DNA from: CAWGMT01 sp963823675
GTDB taxonomy: Bacteria; Planctomycetota; Planctomycetia; Isosphaerales; Isosphaeraceae
Direction: 5' to 3'
DNA: 64,000 nucleotides
Assembly (NCBI GenBank): GCA_963823675.1
Contig: CAWGMT010000012.1
Span: 744,001 to 808,000, forward strand
Shown here in pieces: positions 26,089-36,033 of this stretch (position 1 is the stretch's first letter; each line of letters begins with the position of its first letter). The notes under the pieces are model-generated. The model was not told the DNA's origin, ran no database searches, and worked only from the letters and a program-made list of their open reading frames with translations. A program made the translations under genes and the position numbers.

Positions 26089-27342
26089 ATGAGCATCACC
26101 TTCACTTGCTCCTCGTGTCATCGAAGCATCACCGTTGGCGATCAACTCGCAGGCAAGCGAGGGAAATGCAAGTCGTGCGGCTCGGTGATCAAGGTCCCCG
26201 AACCAGTCGTCGCGGCCACTAGCGGGCTGCGCCTGGAGGACCTCTACGGTCTGGAGGATGCGCCTGCGGTATCGGCCCGAGCGAAGCAAACGAGTGGCCG
26301 AGGCCCGTTTCAGATTTCGACGCCGATGCCGTCGCGGGCCCCAATCCCCGGCGCAGGGAAAGCGAAACGCACGAAGAGCGGAAGCGGCGGGGGGCCATGG
26401 GGGGTCGTGATCCGGCGGGCCGCTTGCGGGTGCCTGTTCGCCAGCCTGGTCATCTCGCGACTCCTCAGGCTGATTCCCTCGGAGTACCAGACGAATCAGG
26501 TTCTGGTTTTTTTCATCTTCGCCACGATCTGTATGATCGGCGTGGGAGTGCTGCTCTCGGTCGTCTCGTTCGTGGGTGCCACCGTCTCATTCATCATGGG
26601 AAACACGCGGGCGTTCGCCAGCGAATCAACGGGTGAACTGGCCGGGTGGCTGGTCGCGTGCCTGGTTTCGCTGGCGGCAGTCGTGGCGTATGGTTACGCA
26701 TCGACGCACCCGGCGTCGAACCTGGCGCAGAGTTTCCGGCCTGGCGGCGGAGCCCCCGGGGCGTTCCCCGCCAGGCTGCCGTTTCCGGGTGCGGGAGCCG
26801 GCGCTGCGCCCTGGCCGGCTCCCGGCTTCCCTGCCCCGAGCGACTTCCGGGTCACCCTTTCGAACGGGCGTTTCATGCAGAACACAGGCCCGATCGGAAC
26901 GGCGCGGCCGGGGGTCGAGATCAGCGTCGACTACAACATCGACGCGGGCGAGCTGGCGGGCCCCGAGCAATTCGTCCTGGTCATCAAGTCGAGCAAGGGC
27001 CTCGGTGAGCTCGACAACCTGCACGAGCTGCGGTTCCGCCGATCGGGAACGATCCATGCGGCGAGCTTCATGGCAAGTCCGGCGGAAGGGCCGTACGAGG
27101 CCTGGGTCGAGATCGCCTCGATGCCTGGCCTGATGGCCCAGCGCAAGCAGGTGTCGAACACGATCCCGCTCCAGTTCCTCGACGTGCCGGTCCGCGACCC
27201 GGCAGCCGAGGCACGCGCAGCCTTGGACGCGCAGTTGCGGAAGATGGCGAACCCGCCTCCCATGCCGCAAATCGGTCGCGGGTTCCGGCCGCCGACACAA
27301 CCGATGCCGAGGGGCGGGCGCTTCGGACCGGGCCCGCGCTGA
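26089..27342 (+). CDS. Zinc-ribbon membrane protein of unknown function
   Basis: 417 residues from ATG 26089 (MSITFTCSSC), with TGGAG about 8 bases upstream. The N-terminus holds a zinc ribbon made of two CxxC pairs (CSSCHRS...GKCKSCG). A linker, then two to three membrane helices (CGCLFASLVISRLLRLI; VLVFFIFATICMIGVGVLLSVV; GWLVACLVSLAAVVAYGYA) follow. A Pro/Gly-rich linker leads to a predicted beta-rich C-terminal domain (RPGVEISVDYNIDAGELAG; EQFVLVIKSSKG). Planctomycetes have many such MJ0042-like zinc-ribbon membrane proteins with unknown roles. Confidence 0.75.
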   Translation: MSITFTCSSCHRSITVGDQLAGKRGKCKSCGSVIKVPEPVVAATSGLRLEDLYGLEDAPAVSARAKQTSGRGPFQISTPMPSRAPIPGAGKAKRTKSGSGGGPWGVVIRRAACGCLFASLVISRLLRLIPSEYQTNQVLVFFIFATICMIGVGVLLSVVSFVGATVSFIMGNTRAFASESTGELAGWLVACLVSLAAVVAYGYASTHPASNLAQSFRPGGGAPGAFPARLPFPGAGAGAAPWPAPGFPAPSDFRVTLSNGRFMQNTGPIGTARPGVEISVDYNIDAGELAGPEQFVLVIKSSKGLGELDNLHELRFRRSGTIHAASFMASPAEGPYEAWVEIASMPGLMAQRKQVSNTIPLQFLDVPVRDPAAEARAALDAQLRKMANPPPMPQIGRGFRPPTQPMPRGGRFGPGPR

Positions 27343-27653
27343 CGGCTTGTGGGCAATCAAGGTCGGGAACTGCGGTCGAAGGGAGGGCGGCGACCCTTCG
27401 GGTGCACGGAGACCGGCGCCCAACAGCCCGCCAATCGATGTTTGACGGCTCACCAGAATCTATCGGCCCGGTCGGGGCTGGGAACTCGACACGACATAAC
27501 TCAACTCAACGGGACTTGCATTGCACTGTTGCGCGCCCGCTCGTATTGTGCGCACCCTTCGCCTCGCGCCGCGCTGAAAAAAGCTCGACCGCCTTGACGT
27601 GTGAGTCAGCCTCGCCTAAGTATCTTGTGCTAGACCTCATTGGAGAACTCTGC
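27343..27653. other. Gap without a supported gene
   Basis: 311 bases before the epimerase gene. I see no convincing promoter, hairpin or gene, only the TGGAG ribosome site at its end. Confidence 0.5.
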
Positions 27654-28673
27654 ATGCGCGTAATGATTACCGGTGGTTCAGGGTTGATCGGCCGGCATCT
27701 GGCTCGGAGCCTGCACGAGCGCGGTCACCAGGCCGTCATCCTGTCGCGGCATGCCGATGCCGTCAGGCGCGATCCGGCGATGTGGCCGTTCCAGGTGATC
27801 CCCGGCAATCCGACAACACCCGGCCACTGGCAAGCCGAAGTGGACGGCTGCGATGCGGTCGTCAGCCTTGCCGGGCACAACATTTTCGACGGACGCTGGA
27901 ACCCCGCGATCAAGCAAAAGATCCGCGACAGCCGGGTTTACGGCGCTTCTCACCTCGTTGCCGCCATCAAGCAAGCCAGCAGCCGCCCCAAGGTGCTCGT
28001 TCACGGCTCGGCGATCGGCTACTATGGCCTGCACGGAGATGAAGAACTCGATGAATCGAGCCCGTCCGGCACCGATTTCCTGGCCGTCGTTTGCCGGGAA
28101 GCGGAAGAGGCGTCCGAACCGGTCGAGACGATGGGAGTTCGCCGCGCGATCGTGCGCACCGGCGTCGTGCTGGCTGCCGGCGACGGCGCGCTGCGGGTGA
28201 TGACGCCGCTCTTCAAGCTCGGACCGGGCGTTCCCATCGGCAGCGGCAAAGGATTCGTCGGACGCGGCGCACAATGGATGAGCTGGATCCATGTCGACGA
28301 CGTGGTCGGGATCCTCCAACTCGCGGTTGAAAATGAGGCGGCTTCCGGTCCGATCAACGGTACCGCACCACACCCGGTCACGAATGCCGAATTCGCGCGG
28401 ACCTTTTCCGAGGTGCTGCGAAAACCGCACACTCCGTGGCGGGTCTATCTGCCGTTTGGACCCCCCGATGCGCTGCTCAAGCTCATCCTGGGCGAAGTCG
28501 CTGGCGTCATCACGACCGGACAGCGCGTGCGGCCCGCCAGGGCACTGGCTCTGGGGTATGCGTTCAAATACGCCAACCTTTCCCAGGCGCTTCGAGCGAT
28601 CTTCGAACCGAAGCCGATGGCGGCGGCGCCGGCCAAAGCACATGCCGCCCCGGAAGCTCGGGCCCACCACTGA
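27654..28673 (+). CDS. TIGR01777-type NAD(P)-dependent epimerase
   Basis: 339 residues from ATG 27654 (MRVMITGGSGLIGRHL), preceded by TTGGAGAA. The Rossmann nucleotide-binding loop GGSGLIGRHL is at 7-16. DAVVSLAGHNIFDGRWNP is the block typical of this subgroup, and the S-Y-x-x-x-K region is replaced by HGSAIGYYGLHGDE. C-terminal PHTPWRVYLPFGPPDALLKL with GQRVRPARALALGYAFKY is the DUF1731 domain. This matches YfcH/SulA-like epimerases, whose substrates are largely unknown. It seems monocistronic. Confidence 0.9.
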   Translation: MRVMITGGSGLIGRHLARSLHERGHQAVILSRHADAVRRDPAMWPFQVIPGNPTTPGHWQAEVDGCDAVVSLAGHNIFDGRWNPAIKQKIRDSRVYGASHLVAAIKQASSRPKVLVHGSAIGYYGLHGDEELDESSPSGTDFLAVVCREAEEASEPVETMGVRRAIVRTGVVLAAGDGALRVMTPLFKLGPGVPIGSGKGFVGRGAQWMSWIHVDDVVGILQLAVENEAASGPINGTAPHPVTNAEFARTFSEVLRKPHTPWRVYLPFGPPDALLKLILGEVAGVITTGQRVRPARALALGYAFKYANLSQALRAIFEPKPMAAAPAKAHAAPEARAHH

Positions 28674-28711
28674 GCGGCCGCGCCTAACCCAGCCGCCGAC
28701 CGGAAATCATT

Positions 28712-28738
28712 GTCGCCCTTCGCGGAGCGAAAGGCGAC
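28712..28738. repeat. Hairpin repeat GTCGCC...GGCGAC
   Basis: An imperfect palindrome GTCGCCCTTCGC-GGA-GCGAAAGGCGAC between two convergent genes. A second copy of the same family is at 37758-37784. No T-run follows. Confidence 0.85.
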
Positions 28739-28767
28739 TCTCCGGGAAGTGATTCTCAGCCAGTTCC

Positions 28768-30088
28768 TTATTTGATCACCAGCCCGATCGCCAGGCCCAC
28801 GCCGATGGCCGCGAGCACGGTGAAGACAATTCCGAGTAGAGCCACTACTGGGCGATGCTCGGCCAGGGTCGCCAATGGGCGAAACCAGCCGGGATAGCTG
28901 GGAGCCCTTGGCGCGGAGAACGTCGGCGGTGACGCCGGTGCTATGGGTTTTGGCTCGGCCGGGGTGGGAGCCCGGACGGAAGCCGGTTGCTCCGGCGCGG
29001 GCGGCTGGCCGGGCACTGGTTCCTTCGGTGCGGCCGGTCTGACCTTGGGCCGGATCAAGTTCTGGAGAGCCTCGGCAGTCTCGACGGCCGTCGCAAACCG
29101 TTCATGAGGCTTGTGGGCCATCATCTTGTCCATGACGCGAACCAGATTCGAGGGTACATCGGGCAGATGTTCCGTGATGGGCACATGGCGCCCGCTGATC
29201 CTCTTACCCAGGCGCTCGACCGGCGACTCGCCCGGAAACGGCAGCTTGCCCGTCATGAGGTGGTACATCGAACATGCCAGACCATAGATATCGCTGCGGC
29301 CATCGACCTCGCGGCCGCAGGCTCTGCTCGGGCGACATGTAGTCGACGGTGCCGACCGCAATGCCGTCGGCGGTCTCGAACGTCGAGCCGCTGTCGGCCT
29401 CCATCAGCACTCCCAAGCCCAGGTCGAGGATCTTGACCTTGCGATCCTCGGTCAAGAGGATGTTGGAAGGCTTGATGTCCCGATGCACGATTCCCTGCCC
29501 GTGCGCGTGCGCCAAGCCCAGACACGCCTGGATCGCGTAATCGACCATCTCGGCCAGCGGAACCGGCCCTTTCTTGAGCCGCTCCCCGAGACTGCTGCCC
29601 GGCACATACTCCATCACGATATAGAGCACCTTATTGATCTGATCGGCATCGAACGCGCGCACCACATTGGGATGGTCCAGCCGTCCGACCAGCTTCATCT
29701 CGCGCTGAAACCGGGCCACGACCCGATCGTTCGACGCGATCTCCGGCGCGATGATCTTGAGGGCGACCGTGCGATCCATCATCATGTGATGCGCTTTATA
29801 CACTCGTCCCATCGAGCCCGAACCGATCCGATCGAGAATCGTGTACCGCCCGACGATCAAGCCATGGGGGCGATTGGTCAAGAATCGCTTGGCCTGGAAC
29901 GCCGTGAGCACCCGATCGGCCACCAGCCGCTCGGCTAGCTCAGTGGCGTCGAGAGGATAGTCGCCTTGGAGGATCTTCGACTTGATCTCGGCCAACTGGC
30001 GCTCGCTTAGGATGCCCGAGCTGCGCATCACCGCCAGCAAATCGATGGGCGCTCCGTCTGATGTCTTCGGCTTCTGGATGCTGGCCAT
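28768..30088 (-). CDS. Ser/Thr protein kinase with C-terminal membrane helix (one-base frameshift)
   Basis: About 440 residues when one extra base near 29324 is removed (DYMSPEQ/ACGREVDGRSDIYGL). Start ATG 30088 (MASIQKPK). Residues 15-80 form the helical planctomycete kinase leader (DLLAVMRSSGILSERQLAEI, RVLTAFQAKRFL). The kinase has GSGSMGRVYKAHH, VALKIIAPE, IVHRDIKPSNILL and ILDLGLGVL, with DLG in place of DFG. A Pro-rich linker follows, then one C-terminal transmembrane helix (VVALLGIVFTVLAAIGVGLAIG). The lack of an extracellular domain makes it a tail-anchored cytoplasmic kinase. Single gene. Confidence 0.85.
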
Positions 30089-30449
30089 GTCGAGACTCCG
30101 ACCTGTTCCAAGTCAGCATGCTACCAATGATGTTCGATGTGGCATGACGGACGGAAATGCCCACGGATATACGATCGCCTACTCGGATCGTGATCATGAC
30201 GATACCAAGATACGTCCTACCAGACAATTGGCGCGCCCGAGGCCGGGCCGAGGAACTGGCTGAGAATAACTCCCCGGAACTGGACAATCGGTCCGCCACC
30301 AACTACGATGCGATCAGTCATTCCCACCGTACCATTATGGCATGTCATTGCGAACCTCTTCACCTGAATAAGGCTGCCGGACCAGAGCCTCGCGATTGCC
30401 GAACCGAGCGATGCCGCCGCGCCGTCCCGGTTAACGGGAGGAGTCATGC
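30089..30449. other. Gap without a supported gene
   Basis: 361 bases between divergent genes (kinase on minus, HAD hydrolase on plus). It probably contains both promoters, but I cannot place convincing -35/-10 boxes. It ends in the strong ribosome site GGGAGGAG. Confidence 0.5.
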
Positions 30450-31349
30450 ATGACCGCGCCCATTGATTTCCAGGCCCCCCTTCGAAACTTCGTCAAGTCG
30501 AGCGAGTTCTTCATCGGGATCGACAGCGACGGTTGTGCGTTCGATACGATGGAGGTGAAGCACAAGGAATGCTTCATCCCCAATATTATCAAGCATTACC
30601 GGCTTGCGGCCGTTGCCAAGTATGCCCGGGAGACGGCGGAGTTTGTGAATCTCTACTCCCGCTGGCGGGGCATCAATCGCTTTCCGGGACTGATACTCGC
30701 GATCGATCTTCTGGCCGGACGCCACGAGGTGCTTGCGAGGCGGACGCATCTTCCCACCTTGACCGGTCTGCGCAAGTGGATCGAGGGAGGGGCCAAACTT
30801 TCCAACCCTGCACTCAAGGCGGCGCTCGCCGCCACGGGTGACATCGACCTCGCCGACGCTCTGGAGTGGAGCGTCGCGGTGAACCGCGCGATCGCCGAAA
30901 CGGTCAAGGACGTTCCGCCGTTCCTGTTCGTCCGCGAATCGCTCCAGAGCATGCAAGGCAAGGCCGACGTGATGATCGTCTCGGGCACGCCCGGCGAGGC
31001 GCTTGCCCGGGAGTGGGAGGAGCACGCGCTGGACCCCTACGTCGCGCTGATCGCCGGACAGGAGCTCGGCAGCAAGCAAGAACAACTGGCCCTGGCAGCC
31101 GCGGGACGCTATGACCCCGATAAGATCCTCATGATTGGCGACGCGTTCAGTGATTACGACGCGGCCAAGGCTAACGGCGCCCTCTTCTACCCGATCGACC
31201 CCGGGTTCGAGGACCAGTCGTGGCAGCGATTCTTCGAGGAAGCCCTGCCCCGCTTCTTCACCGGCAACTACGCCGGCGACTACATGGCGGCACAAATCGC
31301 CCGATTCGAGAAGCTGCTGCCGGAACAGCCGCCTTGGAAGAACGTATGA
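30450..31349 (+). CDS. HAD-superfamily hydrolase
   Basis: 299 residues from ATG 30450; GGGAGGAG lies 6 bases upstream. Motif I is FFIGIDSDGCAFDT, with DSDGC in place of DxDGT. The long helical cap follows, then motif II MIVSGTPGEAL, and motif IV ILMIGDAFSDYDAA with the Mg-binding acids. A lysine in LGSKQEQLAL could serve as motif III. A phosphatase or phosphonatase-like activity is likely, and the substrate is unknown. FALSE-start ATG at 30446 is out of frame. Confidence 0.85.
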   Translation: MTAPIDFQAPLRNFVKSSEFFIGIDSDGCAFDTMEVKHKECFIPNIIKHYRLAAVAKYARETAEFVNLYSRWRGINRFPGLILAIDLLAGRHEVLARRTHLPTLTGLRKWIEGGAKLSNPALKAALAATGDIDLADALEWSVAVNRAIAETVKDVPPFLFVRESLQSMQGKADVMIVSGTPGEALAREWEEHALDPYVALIAGQELGSKQEQLALAAAGRYDPDKILMIGDAFSDYDAAKANGALFYPIDPGFEDQSWQRFFEEALPRFFTGNYAGDYMAAQIARFEKLLPEQPPWKNV

Positions 31350-31353
31350 GGGG

Positions 31354-31600
31354 TGGTCCGTTGTCAGTGGTCCGTGGTCCGTGGTCAGTGGTCCGTGGTC
31401 AGTCGTCAGTTGTCCGTTGTCCGTTGTCCGTTGTCAGTTGAAGGGGTCGACGGCTCGTGGTTCGCTTCGCCAGTTGTGGGGGAAGGTGGCCCGACGCGCC
31501 GGATGGGAAGTTCATTCAACCACCGACGACAGACCAACGACAACTGATTACCGACAACTTGCGACGGGATTTGCTGGACGGCCGGCGAAACACCGACGAC
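31354..31600. repeat. Low-complexity GGTCCGTGGTCAGT-type repeats
   Basis: 31354-31440 is a run of short units GTCCGTGGTCAGT/GTCAGTTGTCCGTT. About 75 bases later, 31515-31560 holds the complementary theme (ACCGACGACAGACCAACGAC and on). These would read as SVVSGQWSVV-like peptides but there is no supporting start. They resemble repeats seen between genes at 20788 and 21196. Confidence 0.8.
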
Positions 31601-31715
31601 AATGAGGGGGCGTTGTTGGGACGCAGGTCGTCGTGGCACGTTGACGTTCGACGACCGCGAGTCTCAAGTTGACAACGTTCAAAAAGTCGCTCGACGCCAG
31701 GGGAGGGTCGCAATC

Positions 31716-32336
31716 TTGGCCACCGTCGACCGGGAACGCAGAACGGGAGTGAGGCCCGCGACGGCTCGTGGCGCAGGCGCACGCCGCTGGCGATGGAACG
31801 TGGACGAATACCGTCGATTGGATGAGCTGGGATTCTTCGAGGACCACAAAGTCGAGCTCATCGATGGAGAGCTTTACGAATTGACGACCAATCCGCCGCA
31901 CGACACGAGCGTGAGCCTGACGGGCAGGGCCTTGGCAGCGGCGTTTGGCGCGGGCTATGTCGTCCGCGAGGAAAAAACGCTCGATCTGGGTCGCCGGTAT
32001 CAGCCCCATCCCGACTTGGCCGTGGTTGCCGGCCACCCGCGCGACTACTCGCTAAAGCATCCCACAACGGCGGCTCTTCTCGCGGAAGTGTCCGAGAGCT
32101 CGCTTCGCCACGACCGCGTGGTCAAAGCCCACCGCTATGCAATGGCAGGCATTGGCGATTACTGGATCGTCAACCTGGCGGAGCGCCAGCTTGAGATCCA
32201 CCGCAAACCCGAGCCCGACCCCGACCGGTCGGGACGCTTTCGTTACGCCGAGGTCACGGTCGTGCAATCCGATGGCTGGGCATCGCCGCTGGCCAGGCCC
32301 GAGGTAACCATTGCCGTCGCAGATCTGCTGCCGTAG
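31716..32336 (+). CDS. Uma2-family (DUF820) endonuclease-like protein, complete
   Basis: 206 residues from TTG 31716 (read MATVDRERRTG), with GGGGAGGG about 6 bases upstream. A frame open to 31602 crosses repeats and is not favoured. Uma2 blocks are present in order: W-N-V-D-E-Y-x-x-L near the N-terminus, VELIDGELYELT (acidic site), YQPHPDLAVV (the PD of the PD-x-ExK core), ALLAEVSESSLRHDRVVKAH (E and K), DYWIVNLAERQLEIHRKP. Uma2 proteins are restriction-endonuclease-fold proteins, hugely expanded in planctomycetes and cyanobacteria, with unknown function. Confidence 0.9.
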   Translation: MATVDRERRTGVRPATARGAGARRWRWNVDEYRRLDELGFFEDHKVELIDGELYELTTNPPHDTSVSLTGRALAAAFGAGYVVREEKTLDLGRRYQPHPDLAVVAGHPRDYSLKHPTTAALLAEVSESSLRHDRVVKAHRYAMAGIGDYWIVNLAERQLEIHRKPEPDPDRSGRFRYAEVTVVQSDGWASPLARPEVTIAVADLLP

Positions 32337-32411
32337 CAGGCGAGGATCTCCGAACGACACATGTTTCCGTCCCACTCACTTCGCTGCACGCACAACGAGG
32401 AGCTTAGCGTC

Positions 32412-32963
32412 ATGAGCGTATCGTACAAGATCACCGAGCGCATCGTTCTTGGATTGCTCTCCGCTTGCCTGATTTCCGTCCCATGGTTCCTGACCCAATC
32501 CCCCGGTCTTGCGCGCGCCGAACTCACTGAGCCCAAGGCCGATGGGGACCCGGGTGCCACGCTTGGTACCTACCAACCGGTTTGGACGGTTGACGGGAAC
32601 TTTTATTACGTGGTGAATTTCAAGACCGCGGCGGATCTGGACACCTATACTGATTCGACTAAACCGTGGCAGCACAAAGTCAACTATAAAGGCGACGACA
32701 ACACAACCGCGACGTGGGCTAACTGGAAATTGATACACAAGAATCGCGACAAGTTCTGGGCCATAATCCGGGTGACGGCTACGCAGCCCACGGCACCCGC
32801 GGTCCCGACGAAGGTACCGGGCGGAGCAGAAGCGGCGCAACCGGCAAAGAGGGACGGCGGAAAGAGAGGGGGAACAGGTGGGGCGACTGTGGTCATCACC
32901 GATGACGACAGGCATATCGAATACCCGGTCAAGGGCAATTTGGAGCTCGTCCAAATCCCTTGA
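32412..32963 (+). CDS. Exported protein of unknown function
   Basis: 183 residues from ATG 32412, with GAGGAG about 9 bases upstream. The N-terminus (ERIVLGLLSACLISVPWFL then SPGLARAE) is a signal peptide with likely cleavage after ARA. The mature part has aromatic-rich segments (WTVDGNFYYVVNFKTAADLD; WAIIRVTATQP) and a Gly/Lys-rich low-complexity linker (AKRDGGKRGGTGG). No family is recognised. A periplasmic location is inferred. Confidence 0.65.
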   Translation: MSVSYKITERIVLGLLSACLISVPWFLTQSPGLARAELTEPKADGDPGATLGTYQPVWTVDGNFYYVVNFKTAADLDTYTDSTKPWQHKVNYKGDDNTTATWANWKLIHKNRDKFWAIIRVTATQPTAPAVPTKVPGGAEAAQPAKRDGGKRGGTGGATVVITDDDRHIEYPVKGNLELVQIP

Positions 32964-33050
32964 CCGGTTCGGGCCGGGGACGTCTCCGGGGCTTGCAACC
33001 CAATAGTTTCGGAGGCATCGTGGTGCCGATTTCTCCGCGGTGCGCCGACT

Positions 33051-35791
33051 TCATCGCGCGTCGAAAGCGGCGCGCTCCGACTTCACTTTCTCAAGGCGCA
33101 CCTTGATTTGTTCAAGCGTCAATTTATCACGCACTCGACCGGGATCGATGTTGGTGGACGAGGTGAGCCGCTCGGCTGCCTCGGAAAGAGCCTTCAGGCT
33201 CTCAGTCCTTTGGCCCTGGAATTCATAAATGCGGCTCGCTCGCTCCAGCGTGCGGCCGAGCAGGCTCGAATACTGCGGGTTCTCCGGAGTTCCTTTCTTC
33301 TTATCGGCTTCGATCAACGTCTCGACCAGTCGTCGCGATTCGTCGCAGTCCTTGTTGGCGTCGCCTACCCGTCTCAGCGCGAGTCGAACGTCGGCTCGTC
33401 CACCCAGTGTCGCAGCCATCTGCTCGCGATAGGCCGGAATTAACTGGTAATGACTGATTAATGTACCAAGCAGGCCCGCCGCATCGCAGTAGCTCTGCTC
33501 CGCGTCGCGAAGCTTCGGCGGGGTCTTCGCGTAGAGTTCCCCCCTGCGCTGGCGGATGCACGCCAACTGATACTGCGCATCGTTATCGTTGCCGTTTTCG
33601 CCGAGAATGCGGTTGCACACTTTCTCGGCGAGATCCAGGTCGGTGCTCGCCATACTGAGGTCGCCTGCTTCCAGACCCGCGCTTGCCCGCTGGCTCAGCG
33701 CCAGAGAAAGCAGCCATCGATCGTGCGGCGTGTTGGCGGGTGATACCTTGGCCGGCTCGGCCAGCGGCTCGAGAAGCTTCACGGCGTCGGTTGAGGCTCT
33801 CCGGGCTTCTTCCGGCTCGTGCTTCAGCAACAAAATCTCCGACAGATCGATCAGCGCGGCGCCCTTAACACGCCTGCAGGGGTTCGGAAACGGCTGGGAC
33901 CAGAGTCGGTCGGCCAGTTCGAGGGCCGTTCGGAGATCTCTTTCGGAGCCTTCGCACTTACCGTACATGAGGACAACCGCCGCGCGATCAAGGTAGGCTT
34001 GCATCAACCAGCGAAGATAGTCCGATTGGCCCGGCTGGTGATCACGCAGCTTTGTGAGAACCCTGATCGCTTGATCGCATGCGTCACGCGATTTTGCAAA
34101 ATTGCCTATCACTCGCTCGATACCGGCTATGAGTCGATAGACTTGGGCGCTTTCATACTGCACGCCAAGATCGTCGGGGAAGTTTTCACTGATCTGTTGA
34201 CAGAGCCGAAGGGCGTTGTCCGCAACCTCCTCGCGCGTTTTCTCGCTATCGGGCAAGCGAGCCAGGTTAATCCCGCAAAGCTTCAGCAAATACTTGACGG
34301 AGGAGAGGGTGATCCTTAACTGATCGTGCGCTTTCGCCTCCTCCCGGGATACCTTCCAGTCGTGATATGCTGCCGCGCCAAGTGCCAAAACGATCAGTAT
34401 CATCAGCGAGCCTGCGAGCTGCCTGTGCCTCCGCACCCACCGAGCCATGCGGGTGTAGAACGGTTCCGTATACGCCCCCACCGGCTGATCCGCGAGCCAC
34501 CGCTCCAAGTCCTCCCCGAGCGCCGCGCCGACCTATACCGATCCCCCGGCTGTAGCGCCATCGCCTTGCGGCAAATTGCATCGAGCGCGCGGTTGACCGA
34601 CGGCTTGACCTCGCGAGGTGGCCGAATTTCGCCACGTTGCACCTGGCGAATCACCTCCGCCCGGTCCGGACCGTCGATCGGGGCTCGGCCCGTCAGCAGG
34701 TAGTACAGGGTCGCTCCCAGGCCGTAGATATCCGTCGCCGCGGTCTGACGATCGACTTCTCCGCGCGCCTGCTCCGGGCTCATGAACGCCGCCGTTCCGA
34801 GCAATGCCCCGGCCGTCGTCGGCTCGATCTCGCTGCTGGAGGGAGGCCGCAACGTCGCGTCCGATGGGAGCTCGGTCTCGCGCCGGCCGACCACCTTGGC
34901 CAAACCCCAATCCACAACCAGCGTCTCGCCGTATGGGCCCAGCAAGATATTGCTCGGCTTCAGGTCGCGGTGGATGATACCCCGGTTGTGGACGTACTCC
35001 ATCGTCTCGCAGACCGCCAGAAAACGCCGGAGCAGCTTCTGAAACTCACGCTGACGCGCGGCCGTGTCGCTCAAGAGCGCCGGGTCGTGATGGAAATGAT
35101 TGACCCCCGACTTGAACGTGTCGCCCTTCACAAACCGCATCGCGTAATAGGGCCGGTCGCAGTCGTCCTTGCCCATGCCATAGACCGGTACCACGCCGGG
35201 GTGCTCGAGGTTGCCCGTGATCTCGGCCTCGAAGACAAACCGCGCCCGGCTCTGAGGGTCGGTCGCGATCTCTTCCTTCAACTGCTTGAGGGCGACGTCG
35301 CGGTTGACCTCGGTGTCTCGCGCCAGGTAGACGACCCCCAAGCCGCCCCGCTCGTGAAGACGAAGGACCCGGAATCGGCCATCCCCTTCGGCGGGCAGCT
35401 CCCCCCACGATTCGGTTGCGTCCGACCCGGCATCGAGAACACGACCGATGTCGCTGCTGTTCAAGCTGCTCAAGCTTTGCTGGATGTCGGGGTCGTCGAT
35501 CGGCTCGAAGACCGACCGGGCCGGCCGCTGGACATCGAGCGCCGAGAGGCTCTGGCGCGCATCGCCCCCATGACGGGCGATATGCCGGTCAACCATCTGG
35601 TCCAGAATGATCTGGTCATCCGGATCGAGCGCTCCCCGTGCGACGAGTATGTCACTCAGCGTGCGCGACTTTTCGAGCGTCCACTGGTTCATCGCCTCGA
35701 CCAGCGCGTCGCGGCTGATGAAATCCATCTGAAGAGCCACAATTCCCAGGAGCAAGTTCCGGTCGGAAGATGGGGCACCCATCGAACACAT
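33051..35791 (-). CDS. Ser/Thr kinase with membrane helix and TPR-like C-terminus (one-base frameshift)
   Basis: About 913 residues when one missing base near 34525 is allowed for (YRSAR/LGEDLERWLADQPV). Residues 8-80 are the planctomycete kinase leader (LLLGIVALQMDFISRDALVEA, DILVARGALD). The kinase shows HERGGLGVVYLARD, DVALKQLKEE, GIIHRDLKPSNILL, VVDWGLAKVV (DWG instead of DFG) and AFMSPEQARG. After a membrane helix (SLMILIVLALGAAAY), the C-terminal 400 residues are helical TPR-like repeats (ACDQAIRVLTKLRDH; LRTALELADRLWSQP; AEQSYCDAAGLLGTL). This kinase family is common in Isosphaeraceae. TPRs may bind partner proteins or sense ligands. Confidence 0.85.
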
Positions 35792-36033
35792 CCTCGCTCA
35801 ATCGAGGCATGATCGCCAACCATAGCACCGCGAAATCAGGAAAGGAACATCGATCATACTCAAGCGGCGTGAACATGGCACGCACGATGTGGCATCTTTT
35901 CCTGGGGCGGGCGCCGCCAGGCGATGTTCTGTCGCCCCCTTCGGGACTGAGAGTCCTCGCCGGTCGAACAGAGCGACAAAAGCTGCTACAATCCGCTCGT
36001 TGAATTTCACCGACCACGAAAAGGAACTCGACC

